Assembly (NCBI GenBank): GCA_030544685.1 | Contig: CP086683.1 | Coordinates: 2,356,001-2,420,000, forward strand | Direction: 5' to 3' | Origin: Pseudomonas sp. B21_DOA | GTDB taxonomy: Bacteria; Pseudomonadota; Gammaproteobacteria; Pseudomonadales; Pseudomonadaceae | DNA length: 64,000 nt | Shown here: positions 57,670 through 64,000 of the stretch, one piece after another | Layout: every line of letters begins with the position of its first letter | Position numbering within the stretch: position 1 is the first letter of the stretch | Position numbers and translations under genes: made by a program | Notes under the pieces: model-generated | Databases searched by the model: none | The model's input: the letters and a program-made list of their open reading frames with translations, nothing else | Told to the model about the DNA's origin: nothing

Positions 57670-58719
57670 TTACAACGTCGGATAGTCGATATAACCCACC
57701 GGACCCTTGCCGTAGAACGTCTCCGGATGCGGCTCGTTCAACGGCGCATCAGCCTGCAAACGTGCCGGCAGATCCGGGTTGGCAATGAACGGCACGCCGA
57801 AAGCGACCGCGTCTGCCTTGCCACTGGCCAGCCACTCGTTGGCGCTTTCCTTGGTGAACTTCTCGTTGGCAATGTATGGGCCACCGAACGCTTCTTTCAG
57901 TCGCGGACCGAGGCTGTCGGCGCCTTCTTTTTCGCGCGAGCAGATGAACGCGATGCCGCGCTTGCCCAGTTCACGGGCGACGTAGGTGAAGGTCTCGGCG
58001 AGGTTGTCATCGCCCATGTCGTGGGAATCGGCACGCGGTGCCAGGTGCACACCAACGCGGCCGGCACCCCAGACTTCGATCGCGGCGTCGGTCACTTCCA
58101 GCAGCAGGCGTGCACGGTTCTCCAGCGAGCCGCCGTACTGGTCGGTGCGCTGGTTGGTGCTGCTTTGCAGGAACTGGTCGAGCAGGTAACCGTTGGCGCC
58201 GTGGATTTCCACGCCGTCGAAACCGGCGGCTTTGGCATTCTCGGCGCCAGTGCGGTAGGCGTCGACGATGTCGGCGATTTCAGCGGTTTCCAGGGCGCGT
58301 GGGGTTGGATAGTCGGCCAGTGGACGCACCAGGCTGACGTGGCCCTTTGGCTGGATGGCGCTTGGCGCGACCGGTGCTTCACCGTTCAGGTACGAAGGGT
58401 GAGAGATGCGGCCAACGTGCCACAGTTGCAGGAAGATCTTGCCGCCAGCGCCGTGAATCGCCTTGGTCACGTTGGCCCAGCCACGCACTTGATCGTTGGA
58501 CCAGATGCCCGGGGTGTCCGGGTAGCCGACGCCCATCGGCGTTACCGACGTGGCTTCGCTGAGGATCAGGCCGGCCGAGGCGCGTTGTACGTAGTATTCG
58601 GCCATCAGCGCGTTCGGCACACGGCCTTCGTCGGCGCGGCAGCGGGTCAGCGGGGCCATGATGATGCGGTTGTTCAGCTCGATGTCGCCGAGTTTGATCG
58701 GGTCGAAAATAGTCGCCAT
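57670..58719 (-). CDS. xenB: alkene reductase, Old Yellow Enzyme family (XenB-like)
   Basis: FMN-binding TIM-barrel enzyme of 349 aa that reduces activated C=C bonds and nitro compounds with NADPH. Visible are 'NNRIIMAPLTRCRA' (FMN contact), 'LQLWHVGRISHPS', the substrate-binding His/Asn motif in 'EIHGANGYLLDQFL' and the phosphate-binding 'ADAVAFGVPFIANPDL'. The Cys in 'TRCRA' is typical of the thermophilic-like/XenB subgroup, which tunes the flavin. It forms an operon with an MFS exporter and an ArsR regulator, as at the equivalent P. aeruginosa locus. The gene is intact. Confidence 0.93.
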   Translation of the reverse strand: MATIFDPIKLGDIELNNRIIMAPLTRCRADEGRVPNALMAEYYVQRASAGLILSEATSVTPMGVGYPDTPGIWSNDQVRGWANVTKAIHGAGGKIFLQLWHVGRISHPSYLNGEAPVAPSAIQPKGHVSLVRPLADYPTPRALETAEIADIVDAYRTGAENAKAAGFDGVEIHGANGYLLDQFLQSSTNQRTDQYGGSLENRARLLLEVTDAAIEVWGAGRVGVHLAPRADSHDMGDDNLAETFTYVARELGKRGIAFICSREKEGADSLGPRLKEAFGGPYIANEKFTKESANEWLASGKADAVAFGVPFIANPDLPARLQADAPLNEPHPETFYGKGPVGYIDYPTL

Positions 58720-58752
58720 GTCTAGAAGCCTCTCTTTAATGAAGGAAGTTGA

Positions 58753-59919
58753 TCAGTTGGAAGCAGGCGCCAGCTCGGCATTGCCGTTCTGGCGGAAGGT
58801 AATCAGGGTCACCAGCAGGGCCAGTACAGCCAGCGCGGCGGCAGCCAGTGGCACGCTGGTCAGGCCGTAGCCGTGGGCAATGACGCTGCCGCCGACCCAG
58901 GCACCGAGGGCGTTGCCAACGTTGAAGGCGCCGATGTTCAGGGTCGAAACCAGGTTCGGCGCAGCCTTGCCGAAGGTCACCACATTGACCTGCAGCGCCG
59001 GCACAGCGGCGAAACACGCGGTGGCCCAGAGGAACAGGGTGATCTCGGTCGGGATCAGCGCAACGCTGGTCCAGCTCAGTACCGTGGAAACCACGGCCAT
59101 GGCGATAAACACGCCGATCAGCGTGGCGGCCATGCCTTTGTCGGCGAGTTTGCCGCCGATGATGTTGCCGACCGTCAGGCCCAGACCGATGAGCATCAGC
59201 GTCCAGGTCACGCCACGCGGCGACACGCCGGTGACTTCACCGAGCAGCGGCGCAACGTAGGTGAACAGGGTGAAGACCGAGGCGGCGAACAGCGCGGTCA
59301 TGCTCAGCGACAGCCAGATGCCGGCGCCTTTGAGCGCGGCGAGTTCGGCGCGCATGTCGAGTTTTTCTTCGTCACGCTTGGCCGGCAGGAACCGGATCAG
59401 GCCGATCAGCGCGATCACACCGATGACGGTCACCGCCCAGAAGGTCGAACGCCAGCCGGCTTCCTGACCCAGCGCCGTGCCCAGTGGTACGCCCAAAACA
59501 TTGGCCAGGGTCAGACCGGTGAACATCAACGCGACCGCCGAGGCACGTTTGTTTGGCGCGACCAGATTGGCCGCCACCACCGAGCCGATGCCGAAGAATG
59601 CACCGTGGCACAGCGCGGTGACCACTCGGGCAAACATCAGCACGTTGTAGTCGCTGGCGATGGCGCAGAGCAGGTTGCCGACAATAAAGATGCCCATCAA
59701 CGCCACCAGCGCGGCCTTGCGCGGCAGTTTCGCGGTGGCCAGCGCCATGAACGGTGCACCGATGGCCACGCCCAGGGCGTAACCGGTGACCAGCCAGCCA
59801 GCGCCGGGAATCGACACACCGAGGTCCGCCGCCACGTCGGGCAGCAGGCCCATGATGACGAACTCGGTGGTGCCGATGGCGAAGGCGCTCAGGGCGAGAA
59901 TGAGGAGCGAAAGGGGCAT
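58753..59919 (-). CDS. MFS exporter, AraJ/DHA1 type
   Basis: The 388-residue inner-membrane carrier has 12 hydrophobic segments. The opening 'LSAFAIGTTEFVIMGLLPDVAADL' is characteristic of the DHA1 AraJ-like drug/sugar efflux group. It lies between the ArsR gene and xenB (33 bp to xenB), so all three are likely co-expressed. It probably exports the electrophile or its product. The substrate is not known. The gene is intact. Confidence 0.87.
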   Translation of the reverse strand: MPLSLLILALSAFAIGTTEFVIMGLLPDVAADLGVSIPGAGWLVTGYALGVAIGAPFMALATAKLPRKAALVALMGIFIVGNLLCAIASDYNVLMFARVVTALCHGAFFGIGSVVAANLVAPNKRASAVALMFTGLTLANVLGVPLGTALGQEAGWRSTFWAVTVIGVIALIGLIRFLPAKRDEEKLDMRAELAALKGAGIWLSLSMTALFAASVFTLFTYVAPLLGEVTGVSPRGVTWTLMLIGLGLTVGNIIGGKLADKGMAATLIGVFIAMAVVSTVLSWTSVALIPTEITLFLWATACFAAVPALQVNVVTFGKAAPNLVSTLNIGAFNVGNALGAWVGGSVIAHGYGLTSVPLAAAALAVLALLVTLITFRQNGNAELAPASN

Positions 59920-59953
59920 GCAGGTTTCCTTGTCGGCTGGCTGACGTTAAGGG

Positions 59954-60256
59954 TCAGAGCTCTTTACTGAGGGTGCTGAGAAACGCCTGGATGACGTCCT
60001 CGTTACGTTTGAAAAAATGCCACTGCCCGGCCTTCTGGCTGCTGATCAGCCCGGCGCGTTGCAGGGTCGCCAGGTGCGCCGACACGGTCGATTGCGACAG
60101 GCCGCAACGCTGATCGATCTGCCCGGCGCAAATACCGTATTCATGGTTGTGCAACTGCTCGGGGAATTCGCCTTTCGGGTCTTTCAGCCAGTTGAGGATG
60201 TCTCGCCGTACTGGGTGCGCCAGGGCTTTTATTATTTCGTCGAGGTCGAGGTTCAT
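59954..60256 (-). CDS. ArsR-family transcriptional repressor
   Basis: The 100-residue winged helix-turn-helix protein carries 'IIKALAHPVRRDILNWL', then 'IDQRCGLSQSTVSAHLATLQRAGLI' as recognition helix and 'GQWHFFKRNEDVIQAFL'. The metal box 'ELCVCDL' of true arsenic/zinc sensors is absent. It has one Cys in 'YGICAGQID' and one in 'QRCGLSQ', so redox or electrophile sensing by Cys is more likely. It is first in the ArsR-MFS-xenB operon and lies beside an inverted repeat that could be its operator. Confidence 0.88.
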   Translation of the reverse strand: MNLDLDEIIKALAHPVRRDILNWLKDPKGEFPEQLHNHEYGICAGQIDQRCGLSQSTVSAHLATLQRAGLISSQKAGQWHFFKRNEDVIQAFLSTLSKEL

Positions 60257-60280
60257 GGCTTGGGCTCGTGGTGGCAGTGG

Positions 60281-60385
60281 CGATATATCGCGATGGAGCG
60301 AACTTTAAATCGTTGGATCGCGATATACCAATATGAAAATGGTCTGACGAGCCAATAAATCGCTATATCGGGTTATAACGATATG
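60281..60385. promoter_or_regulatory. inverted-repeat operator candidate between the arsR-like gene and acpH
   Basis: 'TATATCGCGAT' (60284-60294) is mirrored by 'ATCGCGATATA' (60317-60327), with 22 bp between. Further 'cgctatatcg' and 'aacgatatgg' elements lie at 60361-60385. The dyads are in the 168 bp gap between divergent genes, directly upstream of the ArsR start, as expected for an autoregulated ArsR operator. Confidence 0.65.
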
Positions 60386-60424
60386 GGCGTGTCGGATGAC
60401 CGGACGCGGTGCTAAGCTGCGCCC

Positions 60425-61003
60425 ATGAACTATCTCGCGCATTTGCATCTCGGCGGCCAGCGCCCCGGTCAGTTACTCGGCAGCCTCTATGGCGACTTCG
60501 TCAAAGGTCGGCTGCAAGGCCAGTTCGACCCGGAAGTGGAGGCGGCGATCGCGCTGCATCGGCGCATCGATGTGTTCACTGATCGGCATCCCTTGGTCGA
60601 CATCGCTTTGGGCCGCTTTACCGAAACGCGGCGGCGTTACGCCGGAATCGTCCTCGATGTGTTTTTCGATCACTGCCTGGCGCGAGACTGGCCGCTGTAT
60701 GCCGACCGACCGCTGGAGCAGTTCACCGCAGACGTCTATCAGGTGCTGTCCCGCGAACGACAGTTGCCGGAACGGCTGGCAAAGATCGCCCCGCACATGG
60801 TCGCCAACGACTGGCTGGGCTCGTATCGCGAATTCGAGGTGCTGGAACAGGTGTTGCGCGGGATCTCGCGGCGCCTGACCAGACCCGAGGAATTGGCCGG
60901 GGCGATGGCGGAGTTGCGACGCTTGTATGAACCGTTGAGTGAAGATTTCAGCCTGTTTTACCCGCAACTGCAGGATTTTGCAGTGCAATCACATACAACC
61001 TGA
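60425..61003 (+). CDS. acpH: acyl-carrier-protein phosphodiesterase-like (AcpH/DUF479)
   Basis: The 192-residue protein starts 'MNYLAHLHLGGQRPGQLLGSLYGDF', the family hallmark. It carries 'ALHRRIDVFTDRHP' and 'GIVLDVFFDHCLARDW', with His/Asp residues typical of an HD-like metal site. AcpH removes the phosphopantetheine arm from holo-ACP. It stands alone, divergent from the ArsR operon. The gene is intact and of usual length. Confidence 0.85.
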   Translation: MNYLAHLHLGGQRPGQLLGSLYGDFVKGRLQGQFDPEVEAAIALHRRIDVFTDRHPLVDIALGRFTETRRRYAGIVLDVFFDHCLARDWPLYADRPLEQFTADVYQVLSRERQLPERLAKIAPHMVANDWLGSYREFEVLEQVLRGISRRLTRPEELAGAMAELRRLYEPLSEDFSLFYPQLQDFAVQSHTT

Positions 61004-61006
61004 ATT

Positions 61007-61100
61007 CCTGTGGGAGCTGGCTTGCCAGCGATAGCTTCGGCACATTCAACTTTGATGTTGATTGATCGACCGCTTTCGCGGGCAAGCCCGCTCCCACAGG
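61007..61100. repeat. REP inverted pair with unlike arms
   Basis: The left arm is the 'tgtgggagctggcttgccag' type, while the right arm is the 'tttcgcgggcaagcccgctc' type. The doublet therefore joins two REP sequence types and is imperfect as a stem. It lies between convergent acpH and olsA. Confidence 0.8.
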
Positions 61101-61128
61101 GGGCCAAGGTGATTTTGGCATTTGTGTT

Positions 61129-61920
61129 TCAGGCAGCGATTGCCGGGCGCATGGGCGATTGTCGGGTTTCCGGAATCGATCCAAACAACACCTTCTGCAC
61201 CGCCTGCTGCGCTTCGAACGCCAGCGCCGCACGTTCGCGGCCCTGGCATTCAATCGGCTTGAGCAGATGCACTTCGACGTCGCCGCAGTCATGGCTGAAC
61301 AGGCGCATCAGGTGCGAGAGCAAATCATCGTCGCCAATGAACGGTGCGAGCGTGTCGATTTCGCCGTCACGCAGATAACGGATCGCCACCGGTTGCAGCA
61401 TCACCTCCGAATCGATCGCCGCCGACAGCAGTCGGCCATGAAAAGTGCGCAGCGAACGGCCATCGGTGGTGGTGCCTTCGGGGAACATCAGCAGTGCATG
61501 TTCGGTTTGCAGATGGCGGGTCATCTGCTTGCGGATCAACTGGCTGTCGCCCGACCCACGGCGGATGAACAGGCTGCCGGCCTTGGCCGCGAGCCAGCCG
61601 GCCACCGGCCAGGTGCGCACCTCGGCCTTGGACAGAAACGACAGCGGCGTGAGCATGCCCAGCAGCGGAATGTCGGTCCACGAGACGTGATTGCTGACCC
61701 ACAGCATCGGCTGTTTTGGCAGCTCGCCATGGACGCTCACGCGAAACGGCAGGGCATTGCTCAGCCGCGCCATGAAGAAGCGCGACCAGCGCTGACGCCG
61801 CTCCATCGAATGAGCCAGACCGAGGCGTTCGAACACGCCGAAGACGCTGGCCATGGTCAGCCCCAGCGTCACCACCAGCAGCACTCGCGCGATTCGCGCG
61901 TACACCCGCAACCGGCTCAT
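61129..61920 (-). CDS. olsA: lyso-ornithine lipid O-acyltransferase (OlsA), PlsC family
   Basis: The 263-residue membrane-bound acyltransferase has the HX4D site in 'SNHVSWTD' (H78, D83) and 'MFPEGTTTDG' at ~145-154. One N-terminal hydrophobic segment is present. It adds the second acyl chain to lyso-ornithine lipid. It overlaps the stop of olsB, so the two make ornithine lipids together, which replace phospholipids under phosphate limitation. ATG 61918-61920. The gene is intact. Confidence 0.9.
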   Translation of the reverse strand: MSRLRVYARIARVLLVVTLGLTMASVFGVFERLGLAHSMERRQRWSRFFMARLSNALPFRVSVHGELPKQPMLWVSNHVSWTDIPLLGMLTPLSFLSKAEVRTWPVAGWLAAKAGSLFIRRGSGDSQLIRKQMTRHLQTEHALLMFPEGTTTDGRSLRTFHGRLLSAAIDSEVMLQPVAIRYLRDGEIDTLAPFIGDDDLLSHLMRLFSHDCGDVEVHLLKPIECQGRERAALAFEAQQAVQKVLFGSIPETRQSPMRPAIAA

Positions 61921-62675
61921 CACACCGCCGCCTTGAAGTGCCTGGCGTAGCGCGGGCAGAGTTCGTCGCGCTTGAGCAGGATGAACACGTCGGCGACCTG
62001 GAAGTCTTCGTCCCAGCACGGCTCGCCGCAGATCTTCGCACCGAGGCGCATGTAGGCCTTGAGCAGCGGCGGCATTTCGGCGATGACGTTGGACGGGATA
62101 TCCAGCGTCGGCAGCGGATTTTTCGGCTCGGCGCGCAGATGTTCGGTGCACAGATAACGTTCGCGCAGACGTTGCATGATCGCGTGGGCCTGAATGCCGC
62201 CGTCCTGCATCGGGATGCTCGCGCAACCCATCAGGTAGCTGTAGCCGCCCTGGTTGAGCACTTCGGCCAATTCGCCCCAGAGCACGGCGATGGTGCCGCC
62301 GTTGCGGTACGCCGGATCGACGCAGGTGCGGCCGATTTCCAGGATCGGGCCTTGCAGATGCGCCAAACCGTGCAGGCTGAATTCCTCTTCACTGTAGAAC
62401 TTGCCGAGGCTGCTGGCGGCGGTGTGATCGAGCAGACGCGTGGTCGCCACCAAGCGCCCGGTGTTCAGATCACGCACGCCGATGTGGCTGCAGTGAACAT
62501 CATAATCATCCATGTCCAGACCCAGTTCGGCGCCTTTCAGTTTGGCGTTGAATTCGCCGCTGAAGACGGCGAAGCGCAGGGCCTGGGCTTGCTGCAAGGC
62601 TTGTGCGCCGATCAGGCGTTCGGCTTGCAGGCGGCGTTCATTGCCGGTGTCGCTGATGCGGGCGATTTGCGTCAT
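61920..62675 (-). CDS. olsB: L-ornithine N-alpha-acyltransferase (OlsB)
   Basis: The 251-residue GNAT-like (hemolysin-related) acyltransferase carries '[14 protein letters not shown]', 'VGVR'-like core strands and '[25 protein letters not shown]', the usual OlsB signature. It transfers 3-hydroxyacyl from ACP to the amino group of ornithine, the first step of ornithine lipid synthesis. It is first gene of the olsBA operon and overlaps olsA. Start ATG 62673-62675. Confidence 0.92.
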   Translation of the reverse strand: MTQIARISDTGNERRLQAERLIGAQALQQAQALRFAVFSGEFNAKLKGAELGLDMDDYDVHCSHIGVRDLNTGRLVATTRLLDHTAASSLGKFYSEEEFSLHGLAHLQGPILEIGRTCVDPAYRNGGTIAVLWGELAEVLNQGGYSYLMGCASIPMQDGGIQAHAIMQRLRERYLCTEHLRAEPKNPLPTLDIPSNVIAEMPPLLKAYMRLGAKICGEPCWDEDFQVADVFILLKRDELCPRYARHFKAAV

Positions 62676-62828
62676 GTGAATCTCCGTACGGGCCTTTAAC
62701 CCGTCGTGGGTTGCAGCCGATCGACTTTCTTTATGCAGCCGTGTTGTGCAAAGTCAGGCTATGTAGCCCCGGTGTCATCGCCATGAACGTTCGGTGATGC
62801 TTATATGACAGCCCACAAGGAGGCGCCC

Positions 62829-63707
62829 ATGCCCTGGACAGATCTGCTGCATCGCCGTGAACGCTTGCCCGCCGTTGCCGATCTGGCCGAGGGCTTTGCG
62901 ACGCTGTTGCAGACGCTGGGCAACGTCACGCCGTTCGAATTGGCGGTGGCCGGCGGGCGGCGGATGGCCACGCCGGGGCTGGCGTTTCTGGTTGGTTATC
63001 AGGCGGCGCTGCGCATGTTGTGGCCGAGCGCGCCGCTGAGCCTTGGCGCCTTGTGCGCGACCGAACAACGCAGCCTGCGCCCGGCCGAGATGCAAACGCG
63101 GCTGCGCGATTTGCGCTTGAGCGGACGCAAGGATTTCGTCACCGCCGGCGATGCCGCCGACTGGCTGCTGGTGGCGGCACGTAGTGAGGAGCCGGGCGAA
63201 ACACCGCGCCTGAGTCTGGCGGTGGTGTATCCCGGCGAGCCCGGCGTGAAGGTGGAAAAACTACCGGCGTTGCCGCTGATGCCGGACATCAGCCACGGCC
63301 GCCTGCACCTCGACGGCGCCCTGTGCGAGCTGCTCGCTGGCGATGGCTGGGACGCCTACGTCAAACCGTTTCGCAGTCTTGAGGATGTCTACGTGCTCAG
63401 CGCCATGACCGCGTGGCTGTACGGCATCGGCCAGGACAGCAATTGGCCGCAGGCCCTGCAATTGCGTTTGCTGGCGCTGCTGGCCGGGTGCGCCGAGGCC
63501 AGCCGGCAAGCGCCGAGCAATCCGGCCGGACATGTGCTGTTGGATGGGTTGTTTGCGCAGTTTGAATCCCTCAAGACCGAGGTAGATCAGGCGTTGTTGC
63601 AGGGTGATCCTGCGTGTGCGGCGATGTGGCAGCGTGATCAAGGCGTGATGCAGTTGGCTGCAGGGGCCCGGGCCAAGCGCTTGGCCAAGGCTCTTGCGTT
63701 GGCCTGA
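62829..63707 (+). CDS. acyl-CoA dehydrogenase-like protein
   Basis: A 292-residue protein with the middle-domain pattern of acyl-CoA dehydrogenases: 'LSGRKDFVTAGDAADWLLVAAR' then 'RLSLAVVYPGEPGVKVEKLP'. At ~290 aa it lacks the size of a full dehydrogenase (~380) and the canonical catalytic Glu region is not evident, so it may be a divergent or non-catalytic member. ATG 62829 ('MPWTDLLHRRERL') is preferred because 'aaggagg' lies five bases before it; an in-frame ATG at 62805 has none. It is monocistronic, divergent from olsB. Confidence 0.65.
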   Translation: MPWTDLLHRRERLPAVADLAEGFATLLQTLGNVTPFELAVAGGRRMATPGLAFLVGYQAALRMLWPSAPLSLGALCATEQRSLRPAEMQTRLRDLRLSGRKDFVTAGDAADWLLVAARSEEPGETPRLSLAVVYPGEPGVKVEKLPALPLMPDISHGRLHLDGALCELLAGDGWDAYVKPFRSLEDVYVLSAMTAWLYGIGQDSNWPQALQLRLLALLAGCAEASRQAPSNPAGHVLLDGLFAQFESLKTEVDQALLQGDPACAAMWQRDQGVMQLAAGARAKRLAKALALA

Positions 63708-63713
63708 CTGGCC

Positions 63714-63807
63714 TCATCGCGGGCAAGCCCGCTCCCACAGGTTTCAAAGGTGTTCATGAAATGTGCGTTCACTTGGGACCCCTGTGGGAGCTGGCTTGCC
63801 AGCGATG
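63714..63807. repeat. REP inverted pair with unlike arms
   Basis: The left arm is of the 'tcgcgggcaagcccgctccc' type and the right arm of the 'gtgggagctggcttgccagc' type, the same mixed pairing as at 61007-61100 but in the opposite order. Confidence 0.8.
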
Positions 63808-63888
63808 GCAATTTCATGGACGACCAACATCTAAAATTTGTCATGAGCTCCGACTAGGCTCAGCAGGTTCATTCCCAGAGCCTCAACC

Positions 63889-64000
63889 ATGTTCAAAGGC
63901 CTGTCCCTGTTCCTGCTGCTGATCAGCCTCACCGCCCACGCCGAACAATGGCCCGGCGAGCAATGGCCGACCGCCCCGCAGATCGCCGGCCCGGCCGTCG
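63889..64000 (+). CDS. start of a secreted protein, probably serine hydrolase (partial)
   Basis: The frame opens at ATG 63889-63891 and runs off the window. A signal peptide ('MFKGLSLFLLLISLTAHA') ends near residue 18, followed by 'EQWPGEQWPTAPQIAGPAV'. This opening resembles pseudomonad periplasmic beta-lactamase-like hydrolases, but only ~37 residues are available, so the family is a guess. Confidence 0.5.
   Translation, partial: MFKGLSLFLLLISLTAHAEQWPGEQWPTAPQIAGPAV

Noticed and set aside
1..64000. CRISPR arrays, rRNA and tRNA genes
   Set aside because: No regularly spaced direct repeats, cloverleaf-like segments or rRNA-like stretches were noticed on either strand by eye; the repeats present are paired inverted REP units.

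Overview
This 64 kb window looks like chromosome of a fluorescens-group Pseudomonas. The base composition is high in GC. Pairs of inverted 'gtgggagc..gctcgcgaag' REP-type repeats occur throughout. The gene content is also typical of that group: an EmhABC/TtgABC efflux pump with its repressor, olsBA, xenB, the full pca protocatechuate cluster, the braC-type liv operon, rapA and a CcoM-like peptide. No rRNA, tRNA, CRISPR array or insertion sequence was recognised.

Layout. 1-4.4 kb: end of a glycoside-hydrolase-like gene, a class C beta-lactamase-fold hydrolase, an OmpA-like lipoprotein, pdxH and a SlyB-like lipoprotein. 4.4-6.4 kb: an AT-richer bacteriocin island with a colicin E3-type rRNase toxin, its E3-type immunity protein and two small paralogous proteins. 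6.5-13.3 kb: nhaA, a cysteine-synthase-like enzyme, a FAD oxidoreductase, a lipoprotein, an SDR-like protein and a LysR regulator. 13.4-15.8 kb: a four-gene bufferin-type (DUF2282/DUF692/DUF2063/DoxX) copper-peptide operon. 16.1-21.1 kb: a branched-chain amino-acid ABC importer. 22.1-24.3 kb: a stand-alone tubulin/FtsZ-superfamily protein. 24.5-33.8 kb: a GarR-like dehydrogenase, a MucR-like MHYT-GGDEF-EAL protein, YkgJ, an MFS transporter, RapA and three small proteins. 34.6-36.6 kb: Pit and a small protein. 37.2-48.3 kb: pcaR-pcaK-pcaIJ-pcaF-pcaHG-pcaT-pcaB-pcaD-pcaC, which takes protocatechuate to succinate plus acetyl-CoA, with PcaR-type boxes in front of pcaR, pcaK and pcaI, followed by a convergent OprD-type porin. 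50.8-57.5 kb: emhCBA and divergent emhR. 57.7-64 kb: an ArsR-MFS-XenB operon, acpH, olsBA, an acyl-CoA-dehydrogenase-like protein and the start of a secreted protein.

The most striking global feature is that at least 14 genes are each broken by the apparent loss of exactly one base. There are 16 sites, all in short homopolymer runs, on both strands, and never a gain. Restoring one base in each run gives a full-length protein of the expected family length. The pattern points to uncorrected indel errors in the sequence rather than mass gene decay. These genes are therefore annotated as single loci with the break position given. The apparent PcaH-PcaG fusion is one consequence. The most interesting biology is the E3-type bacteriocin island, the bufferin operon and the orphan tubulin-like GTPase.
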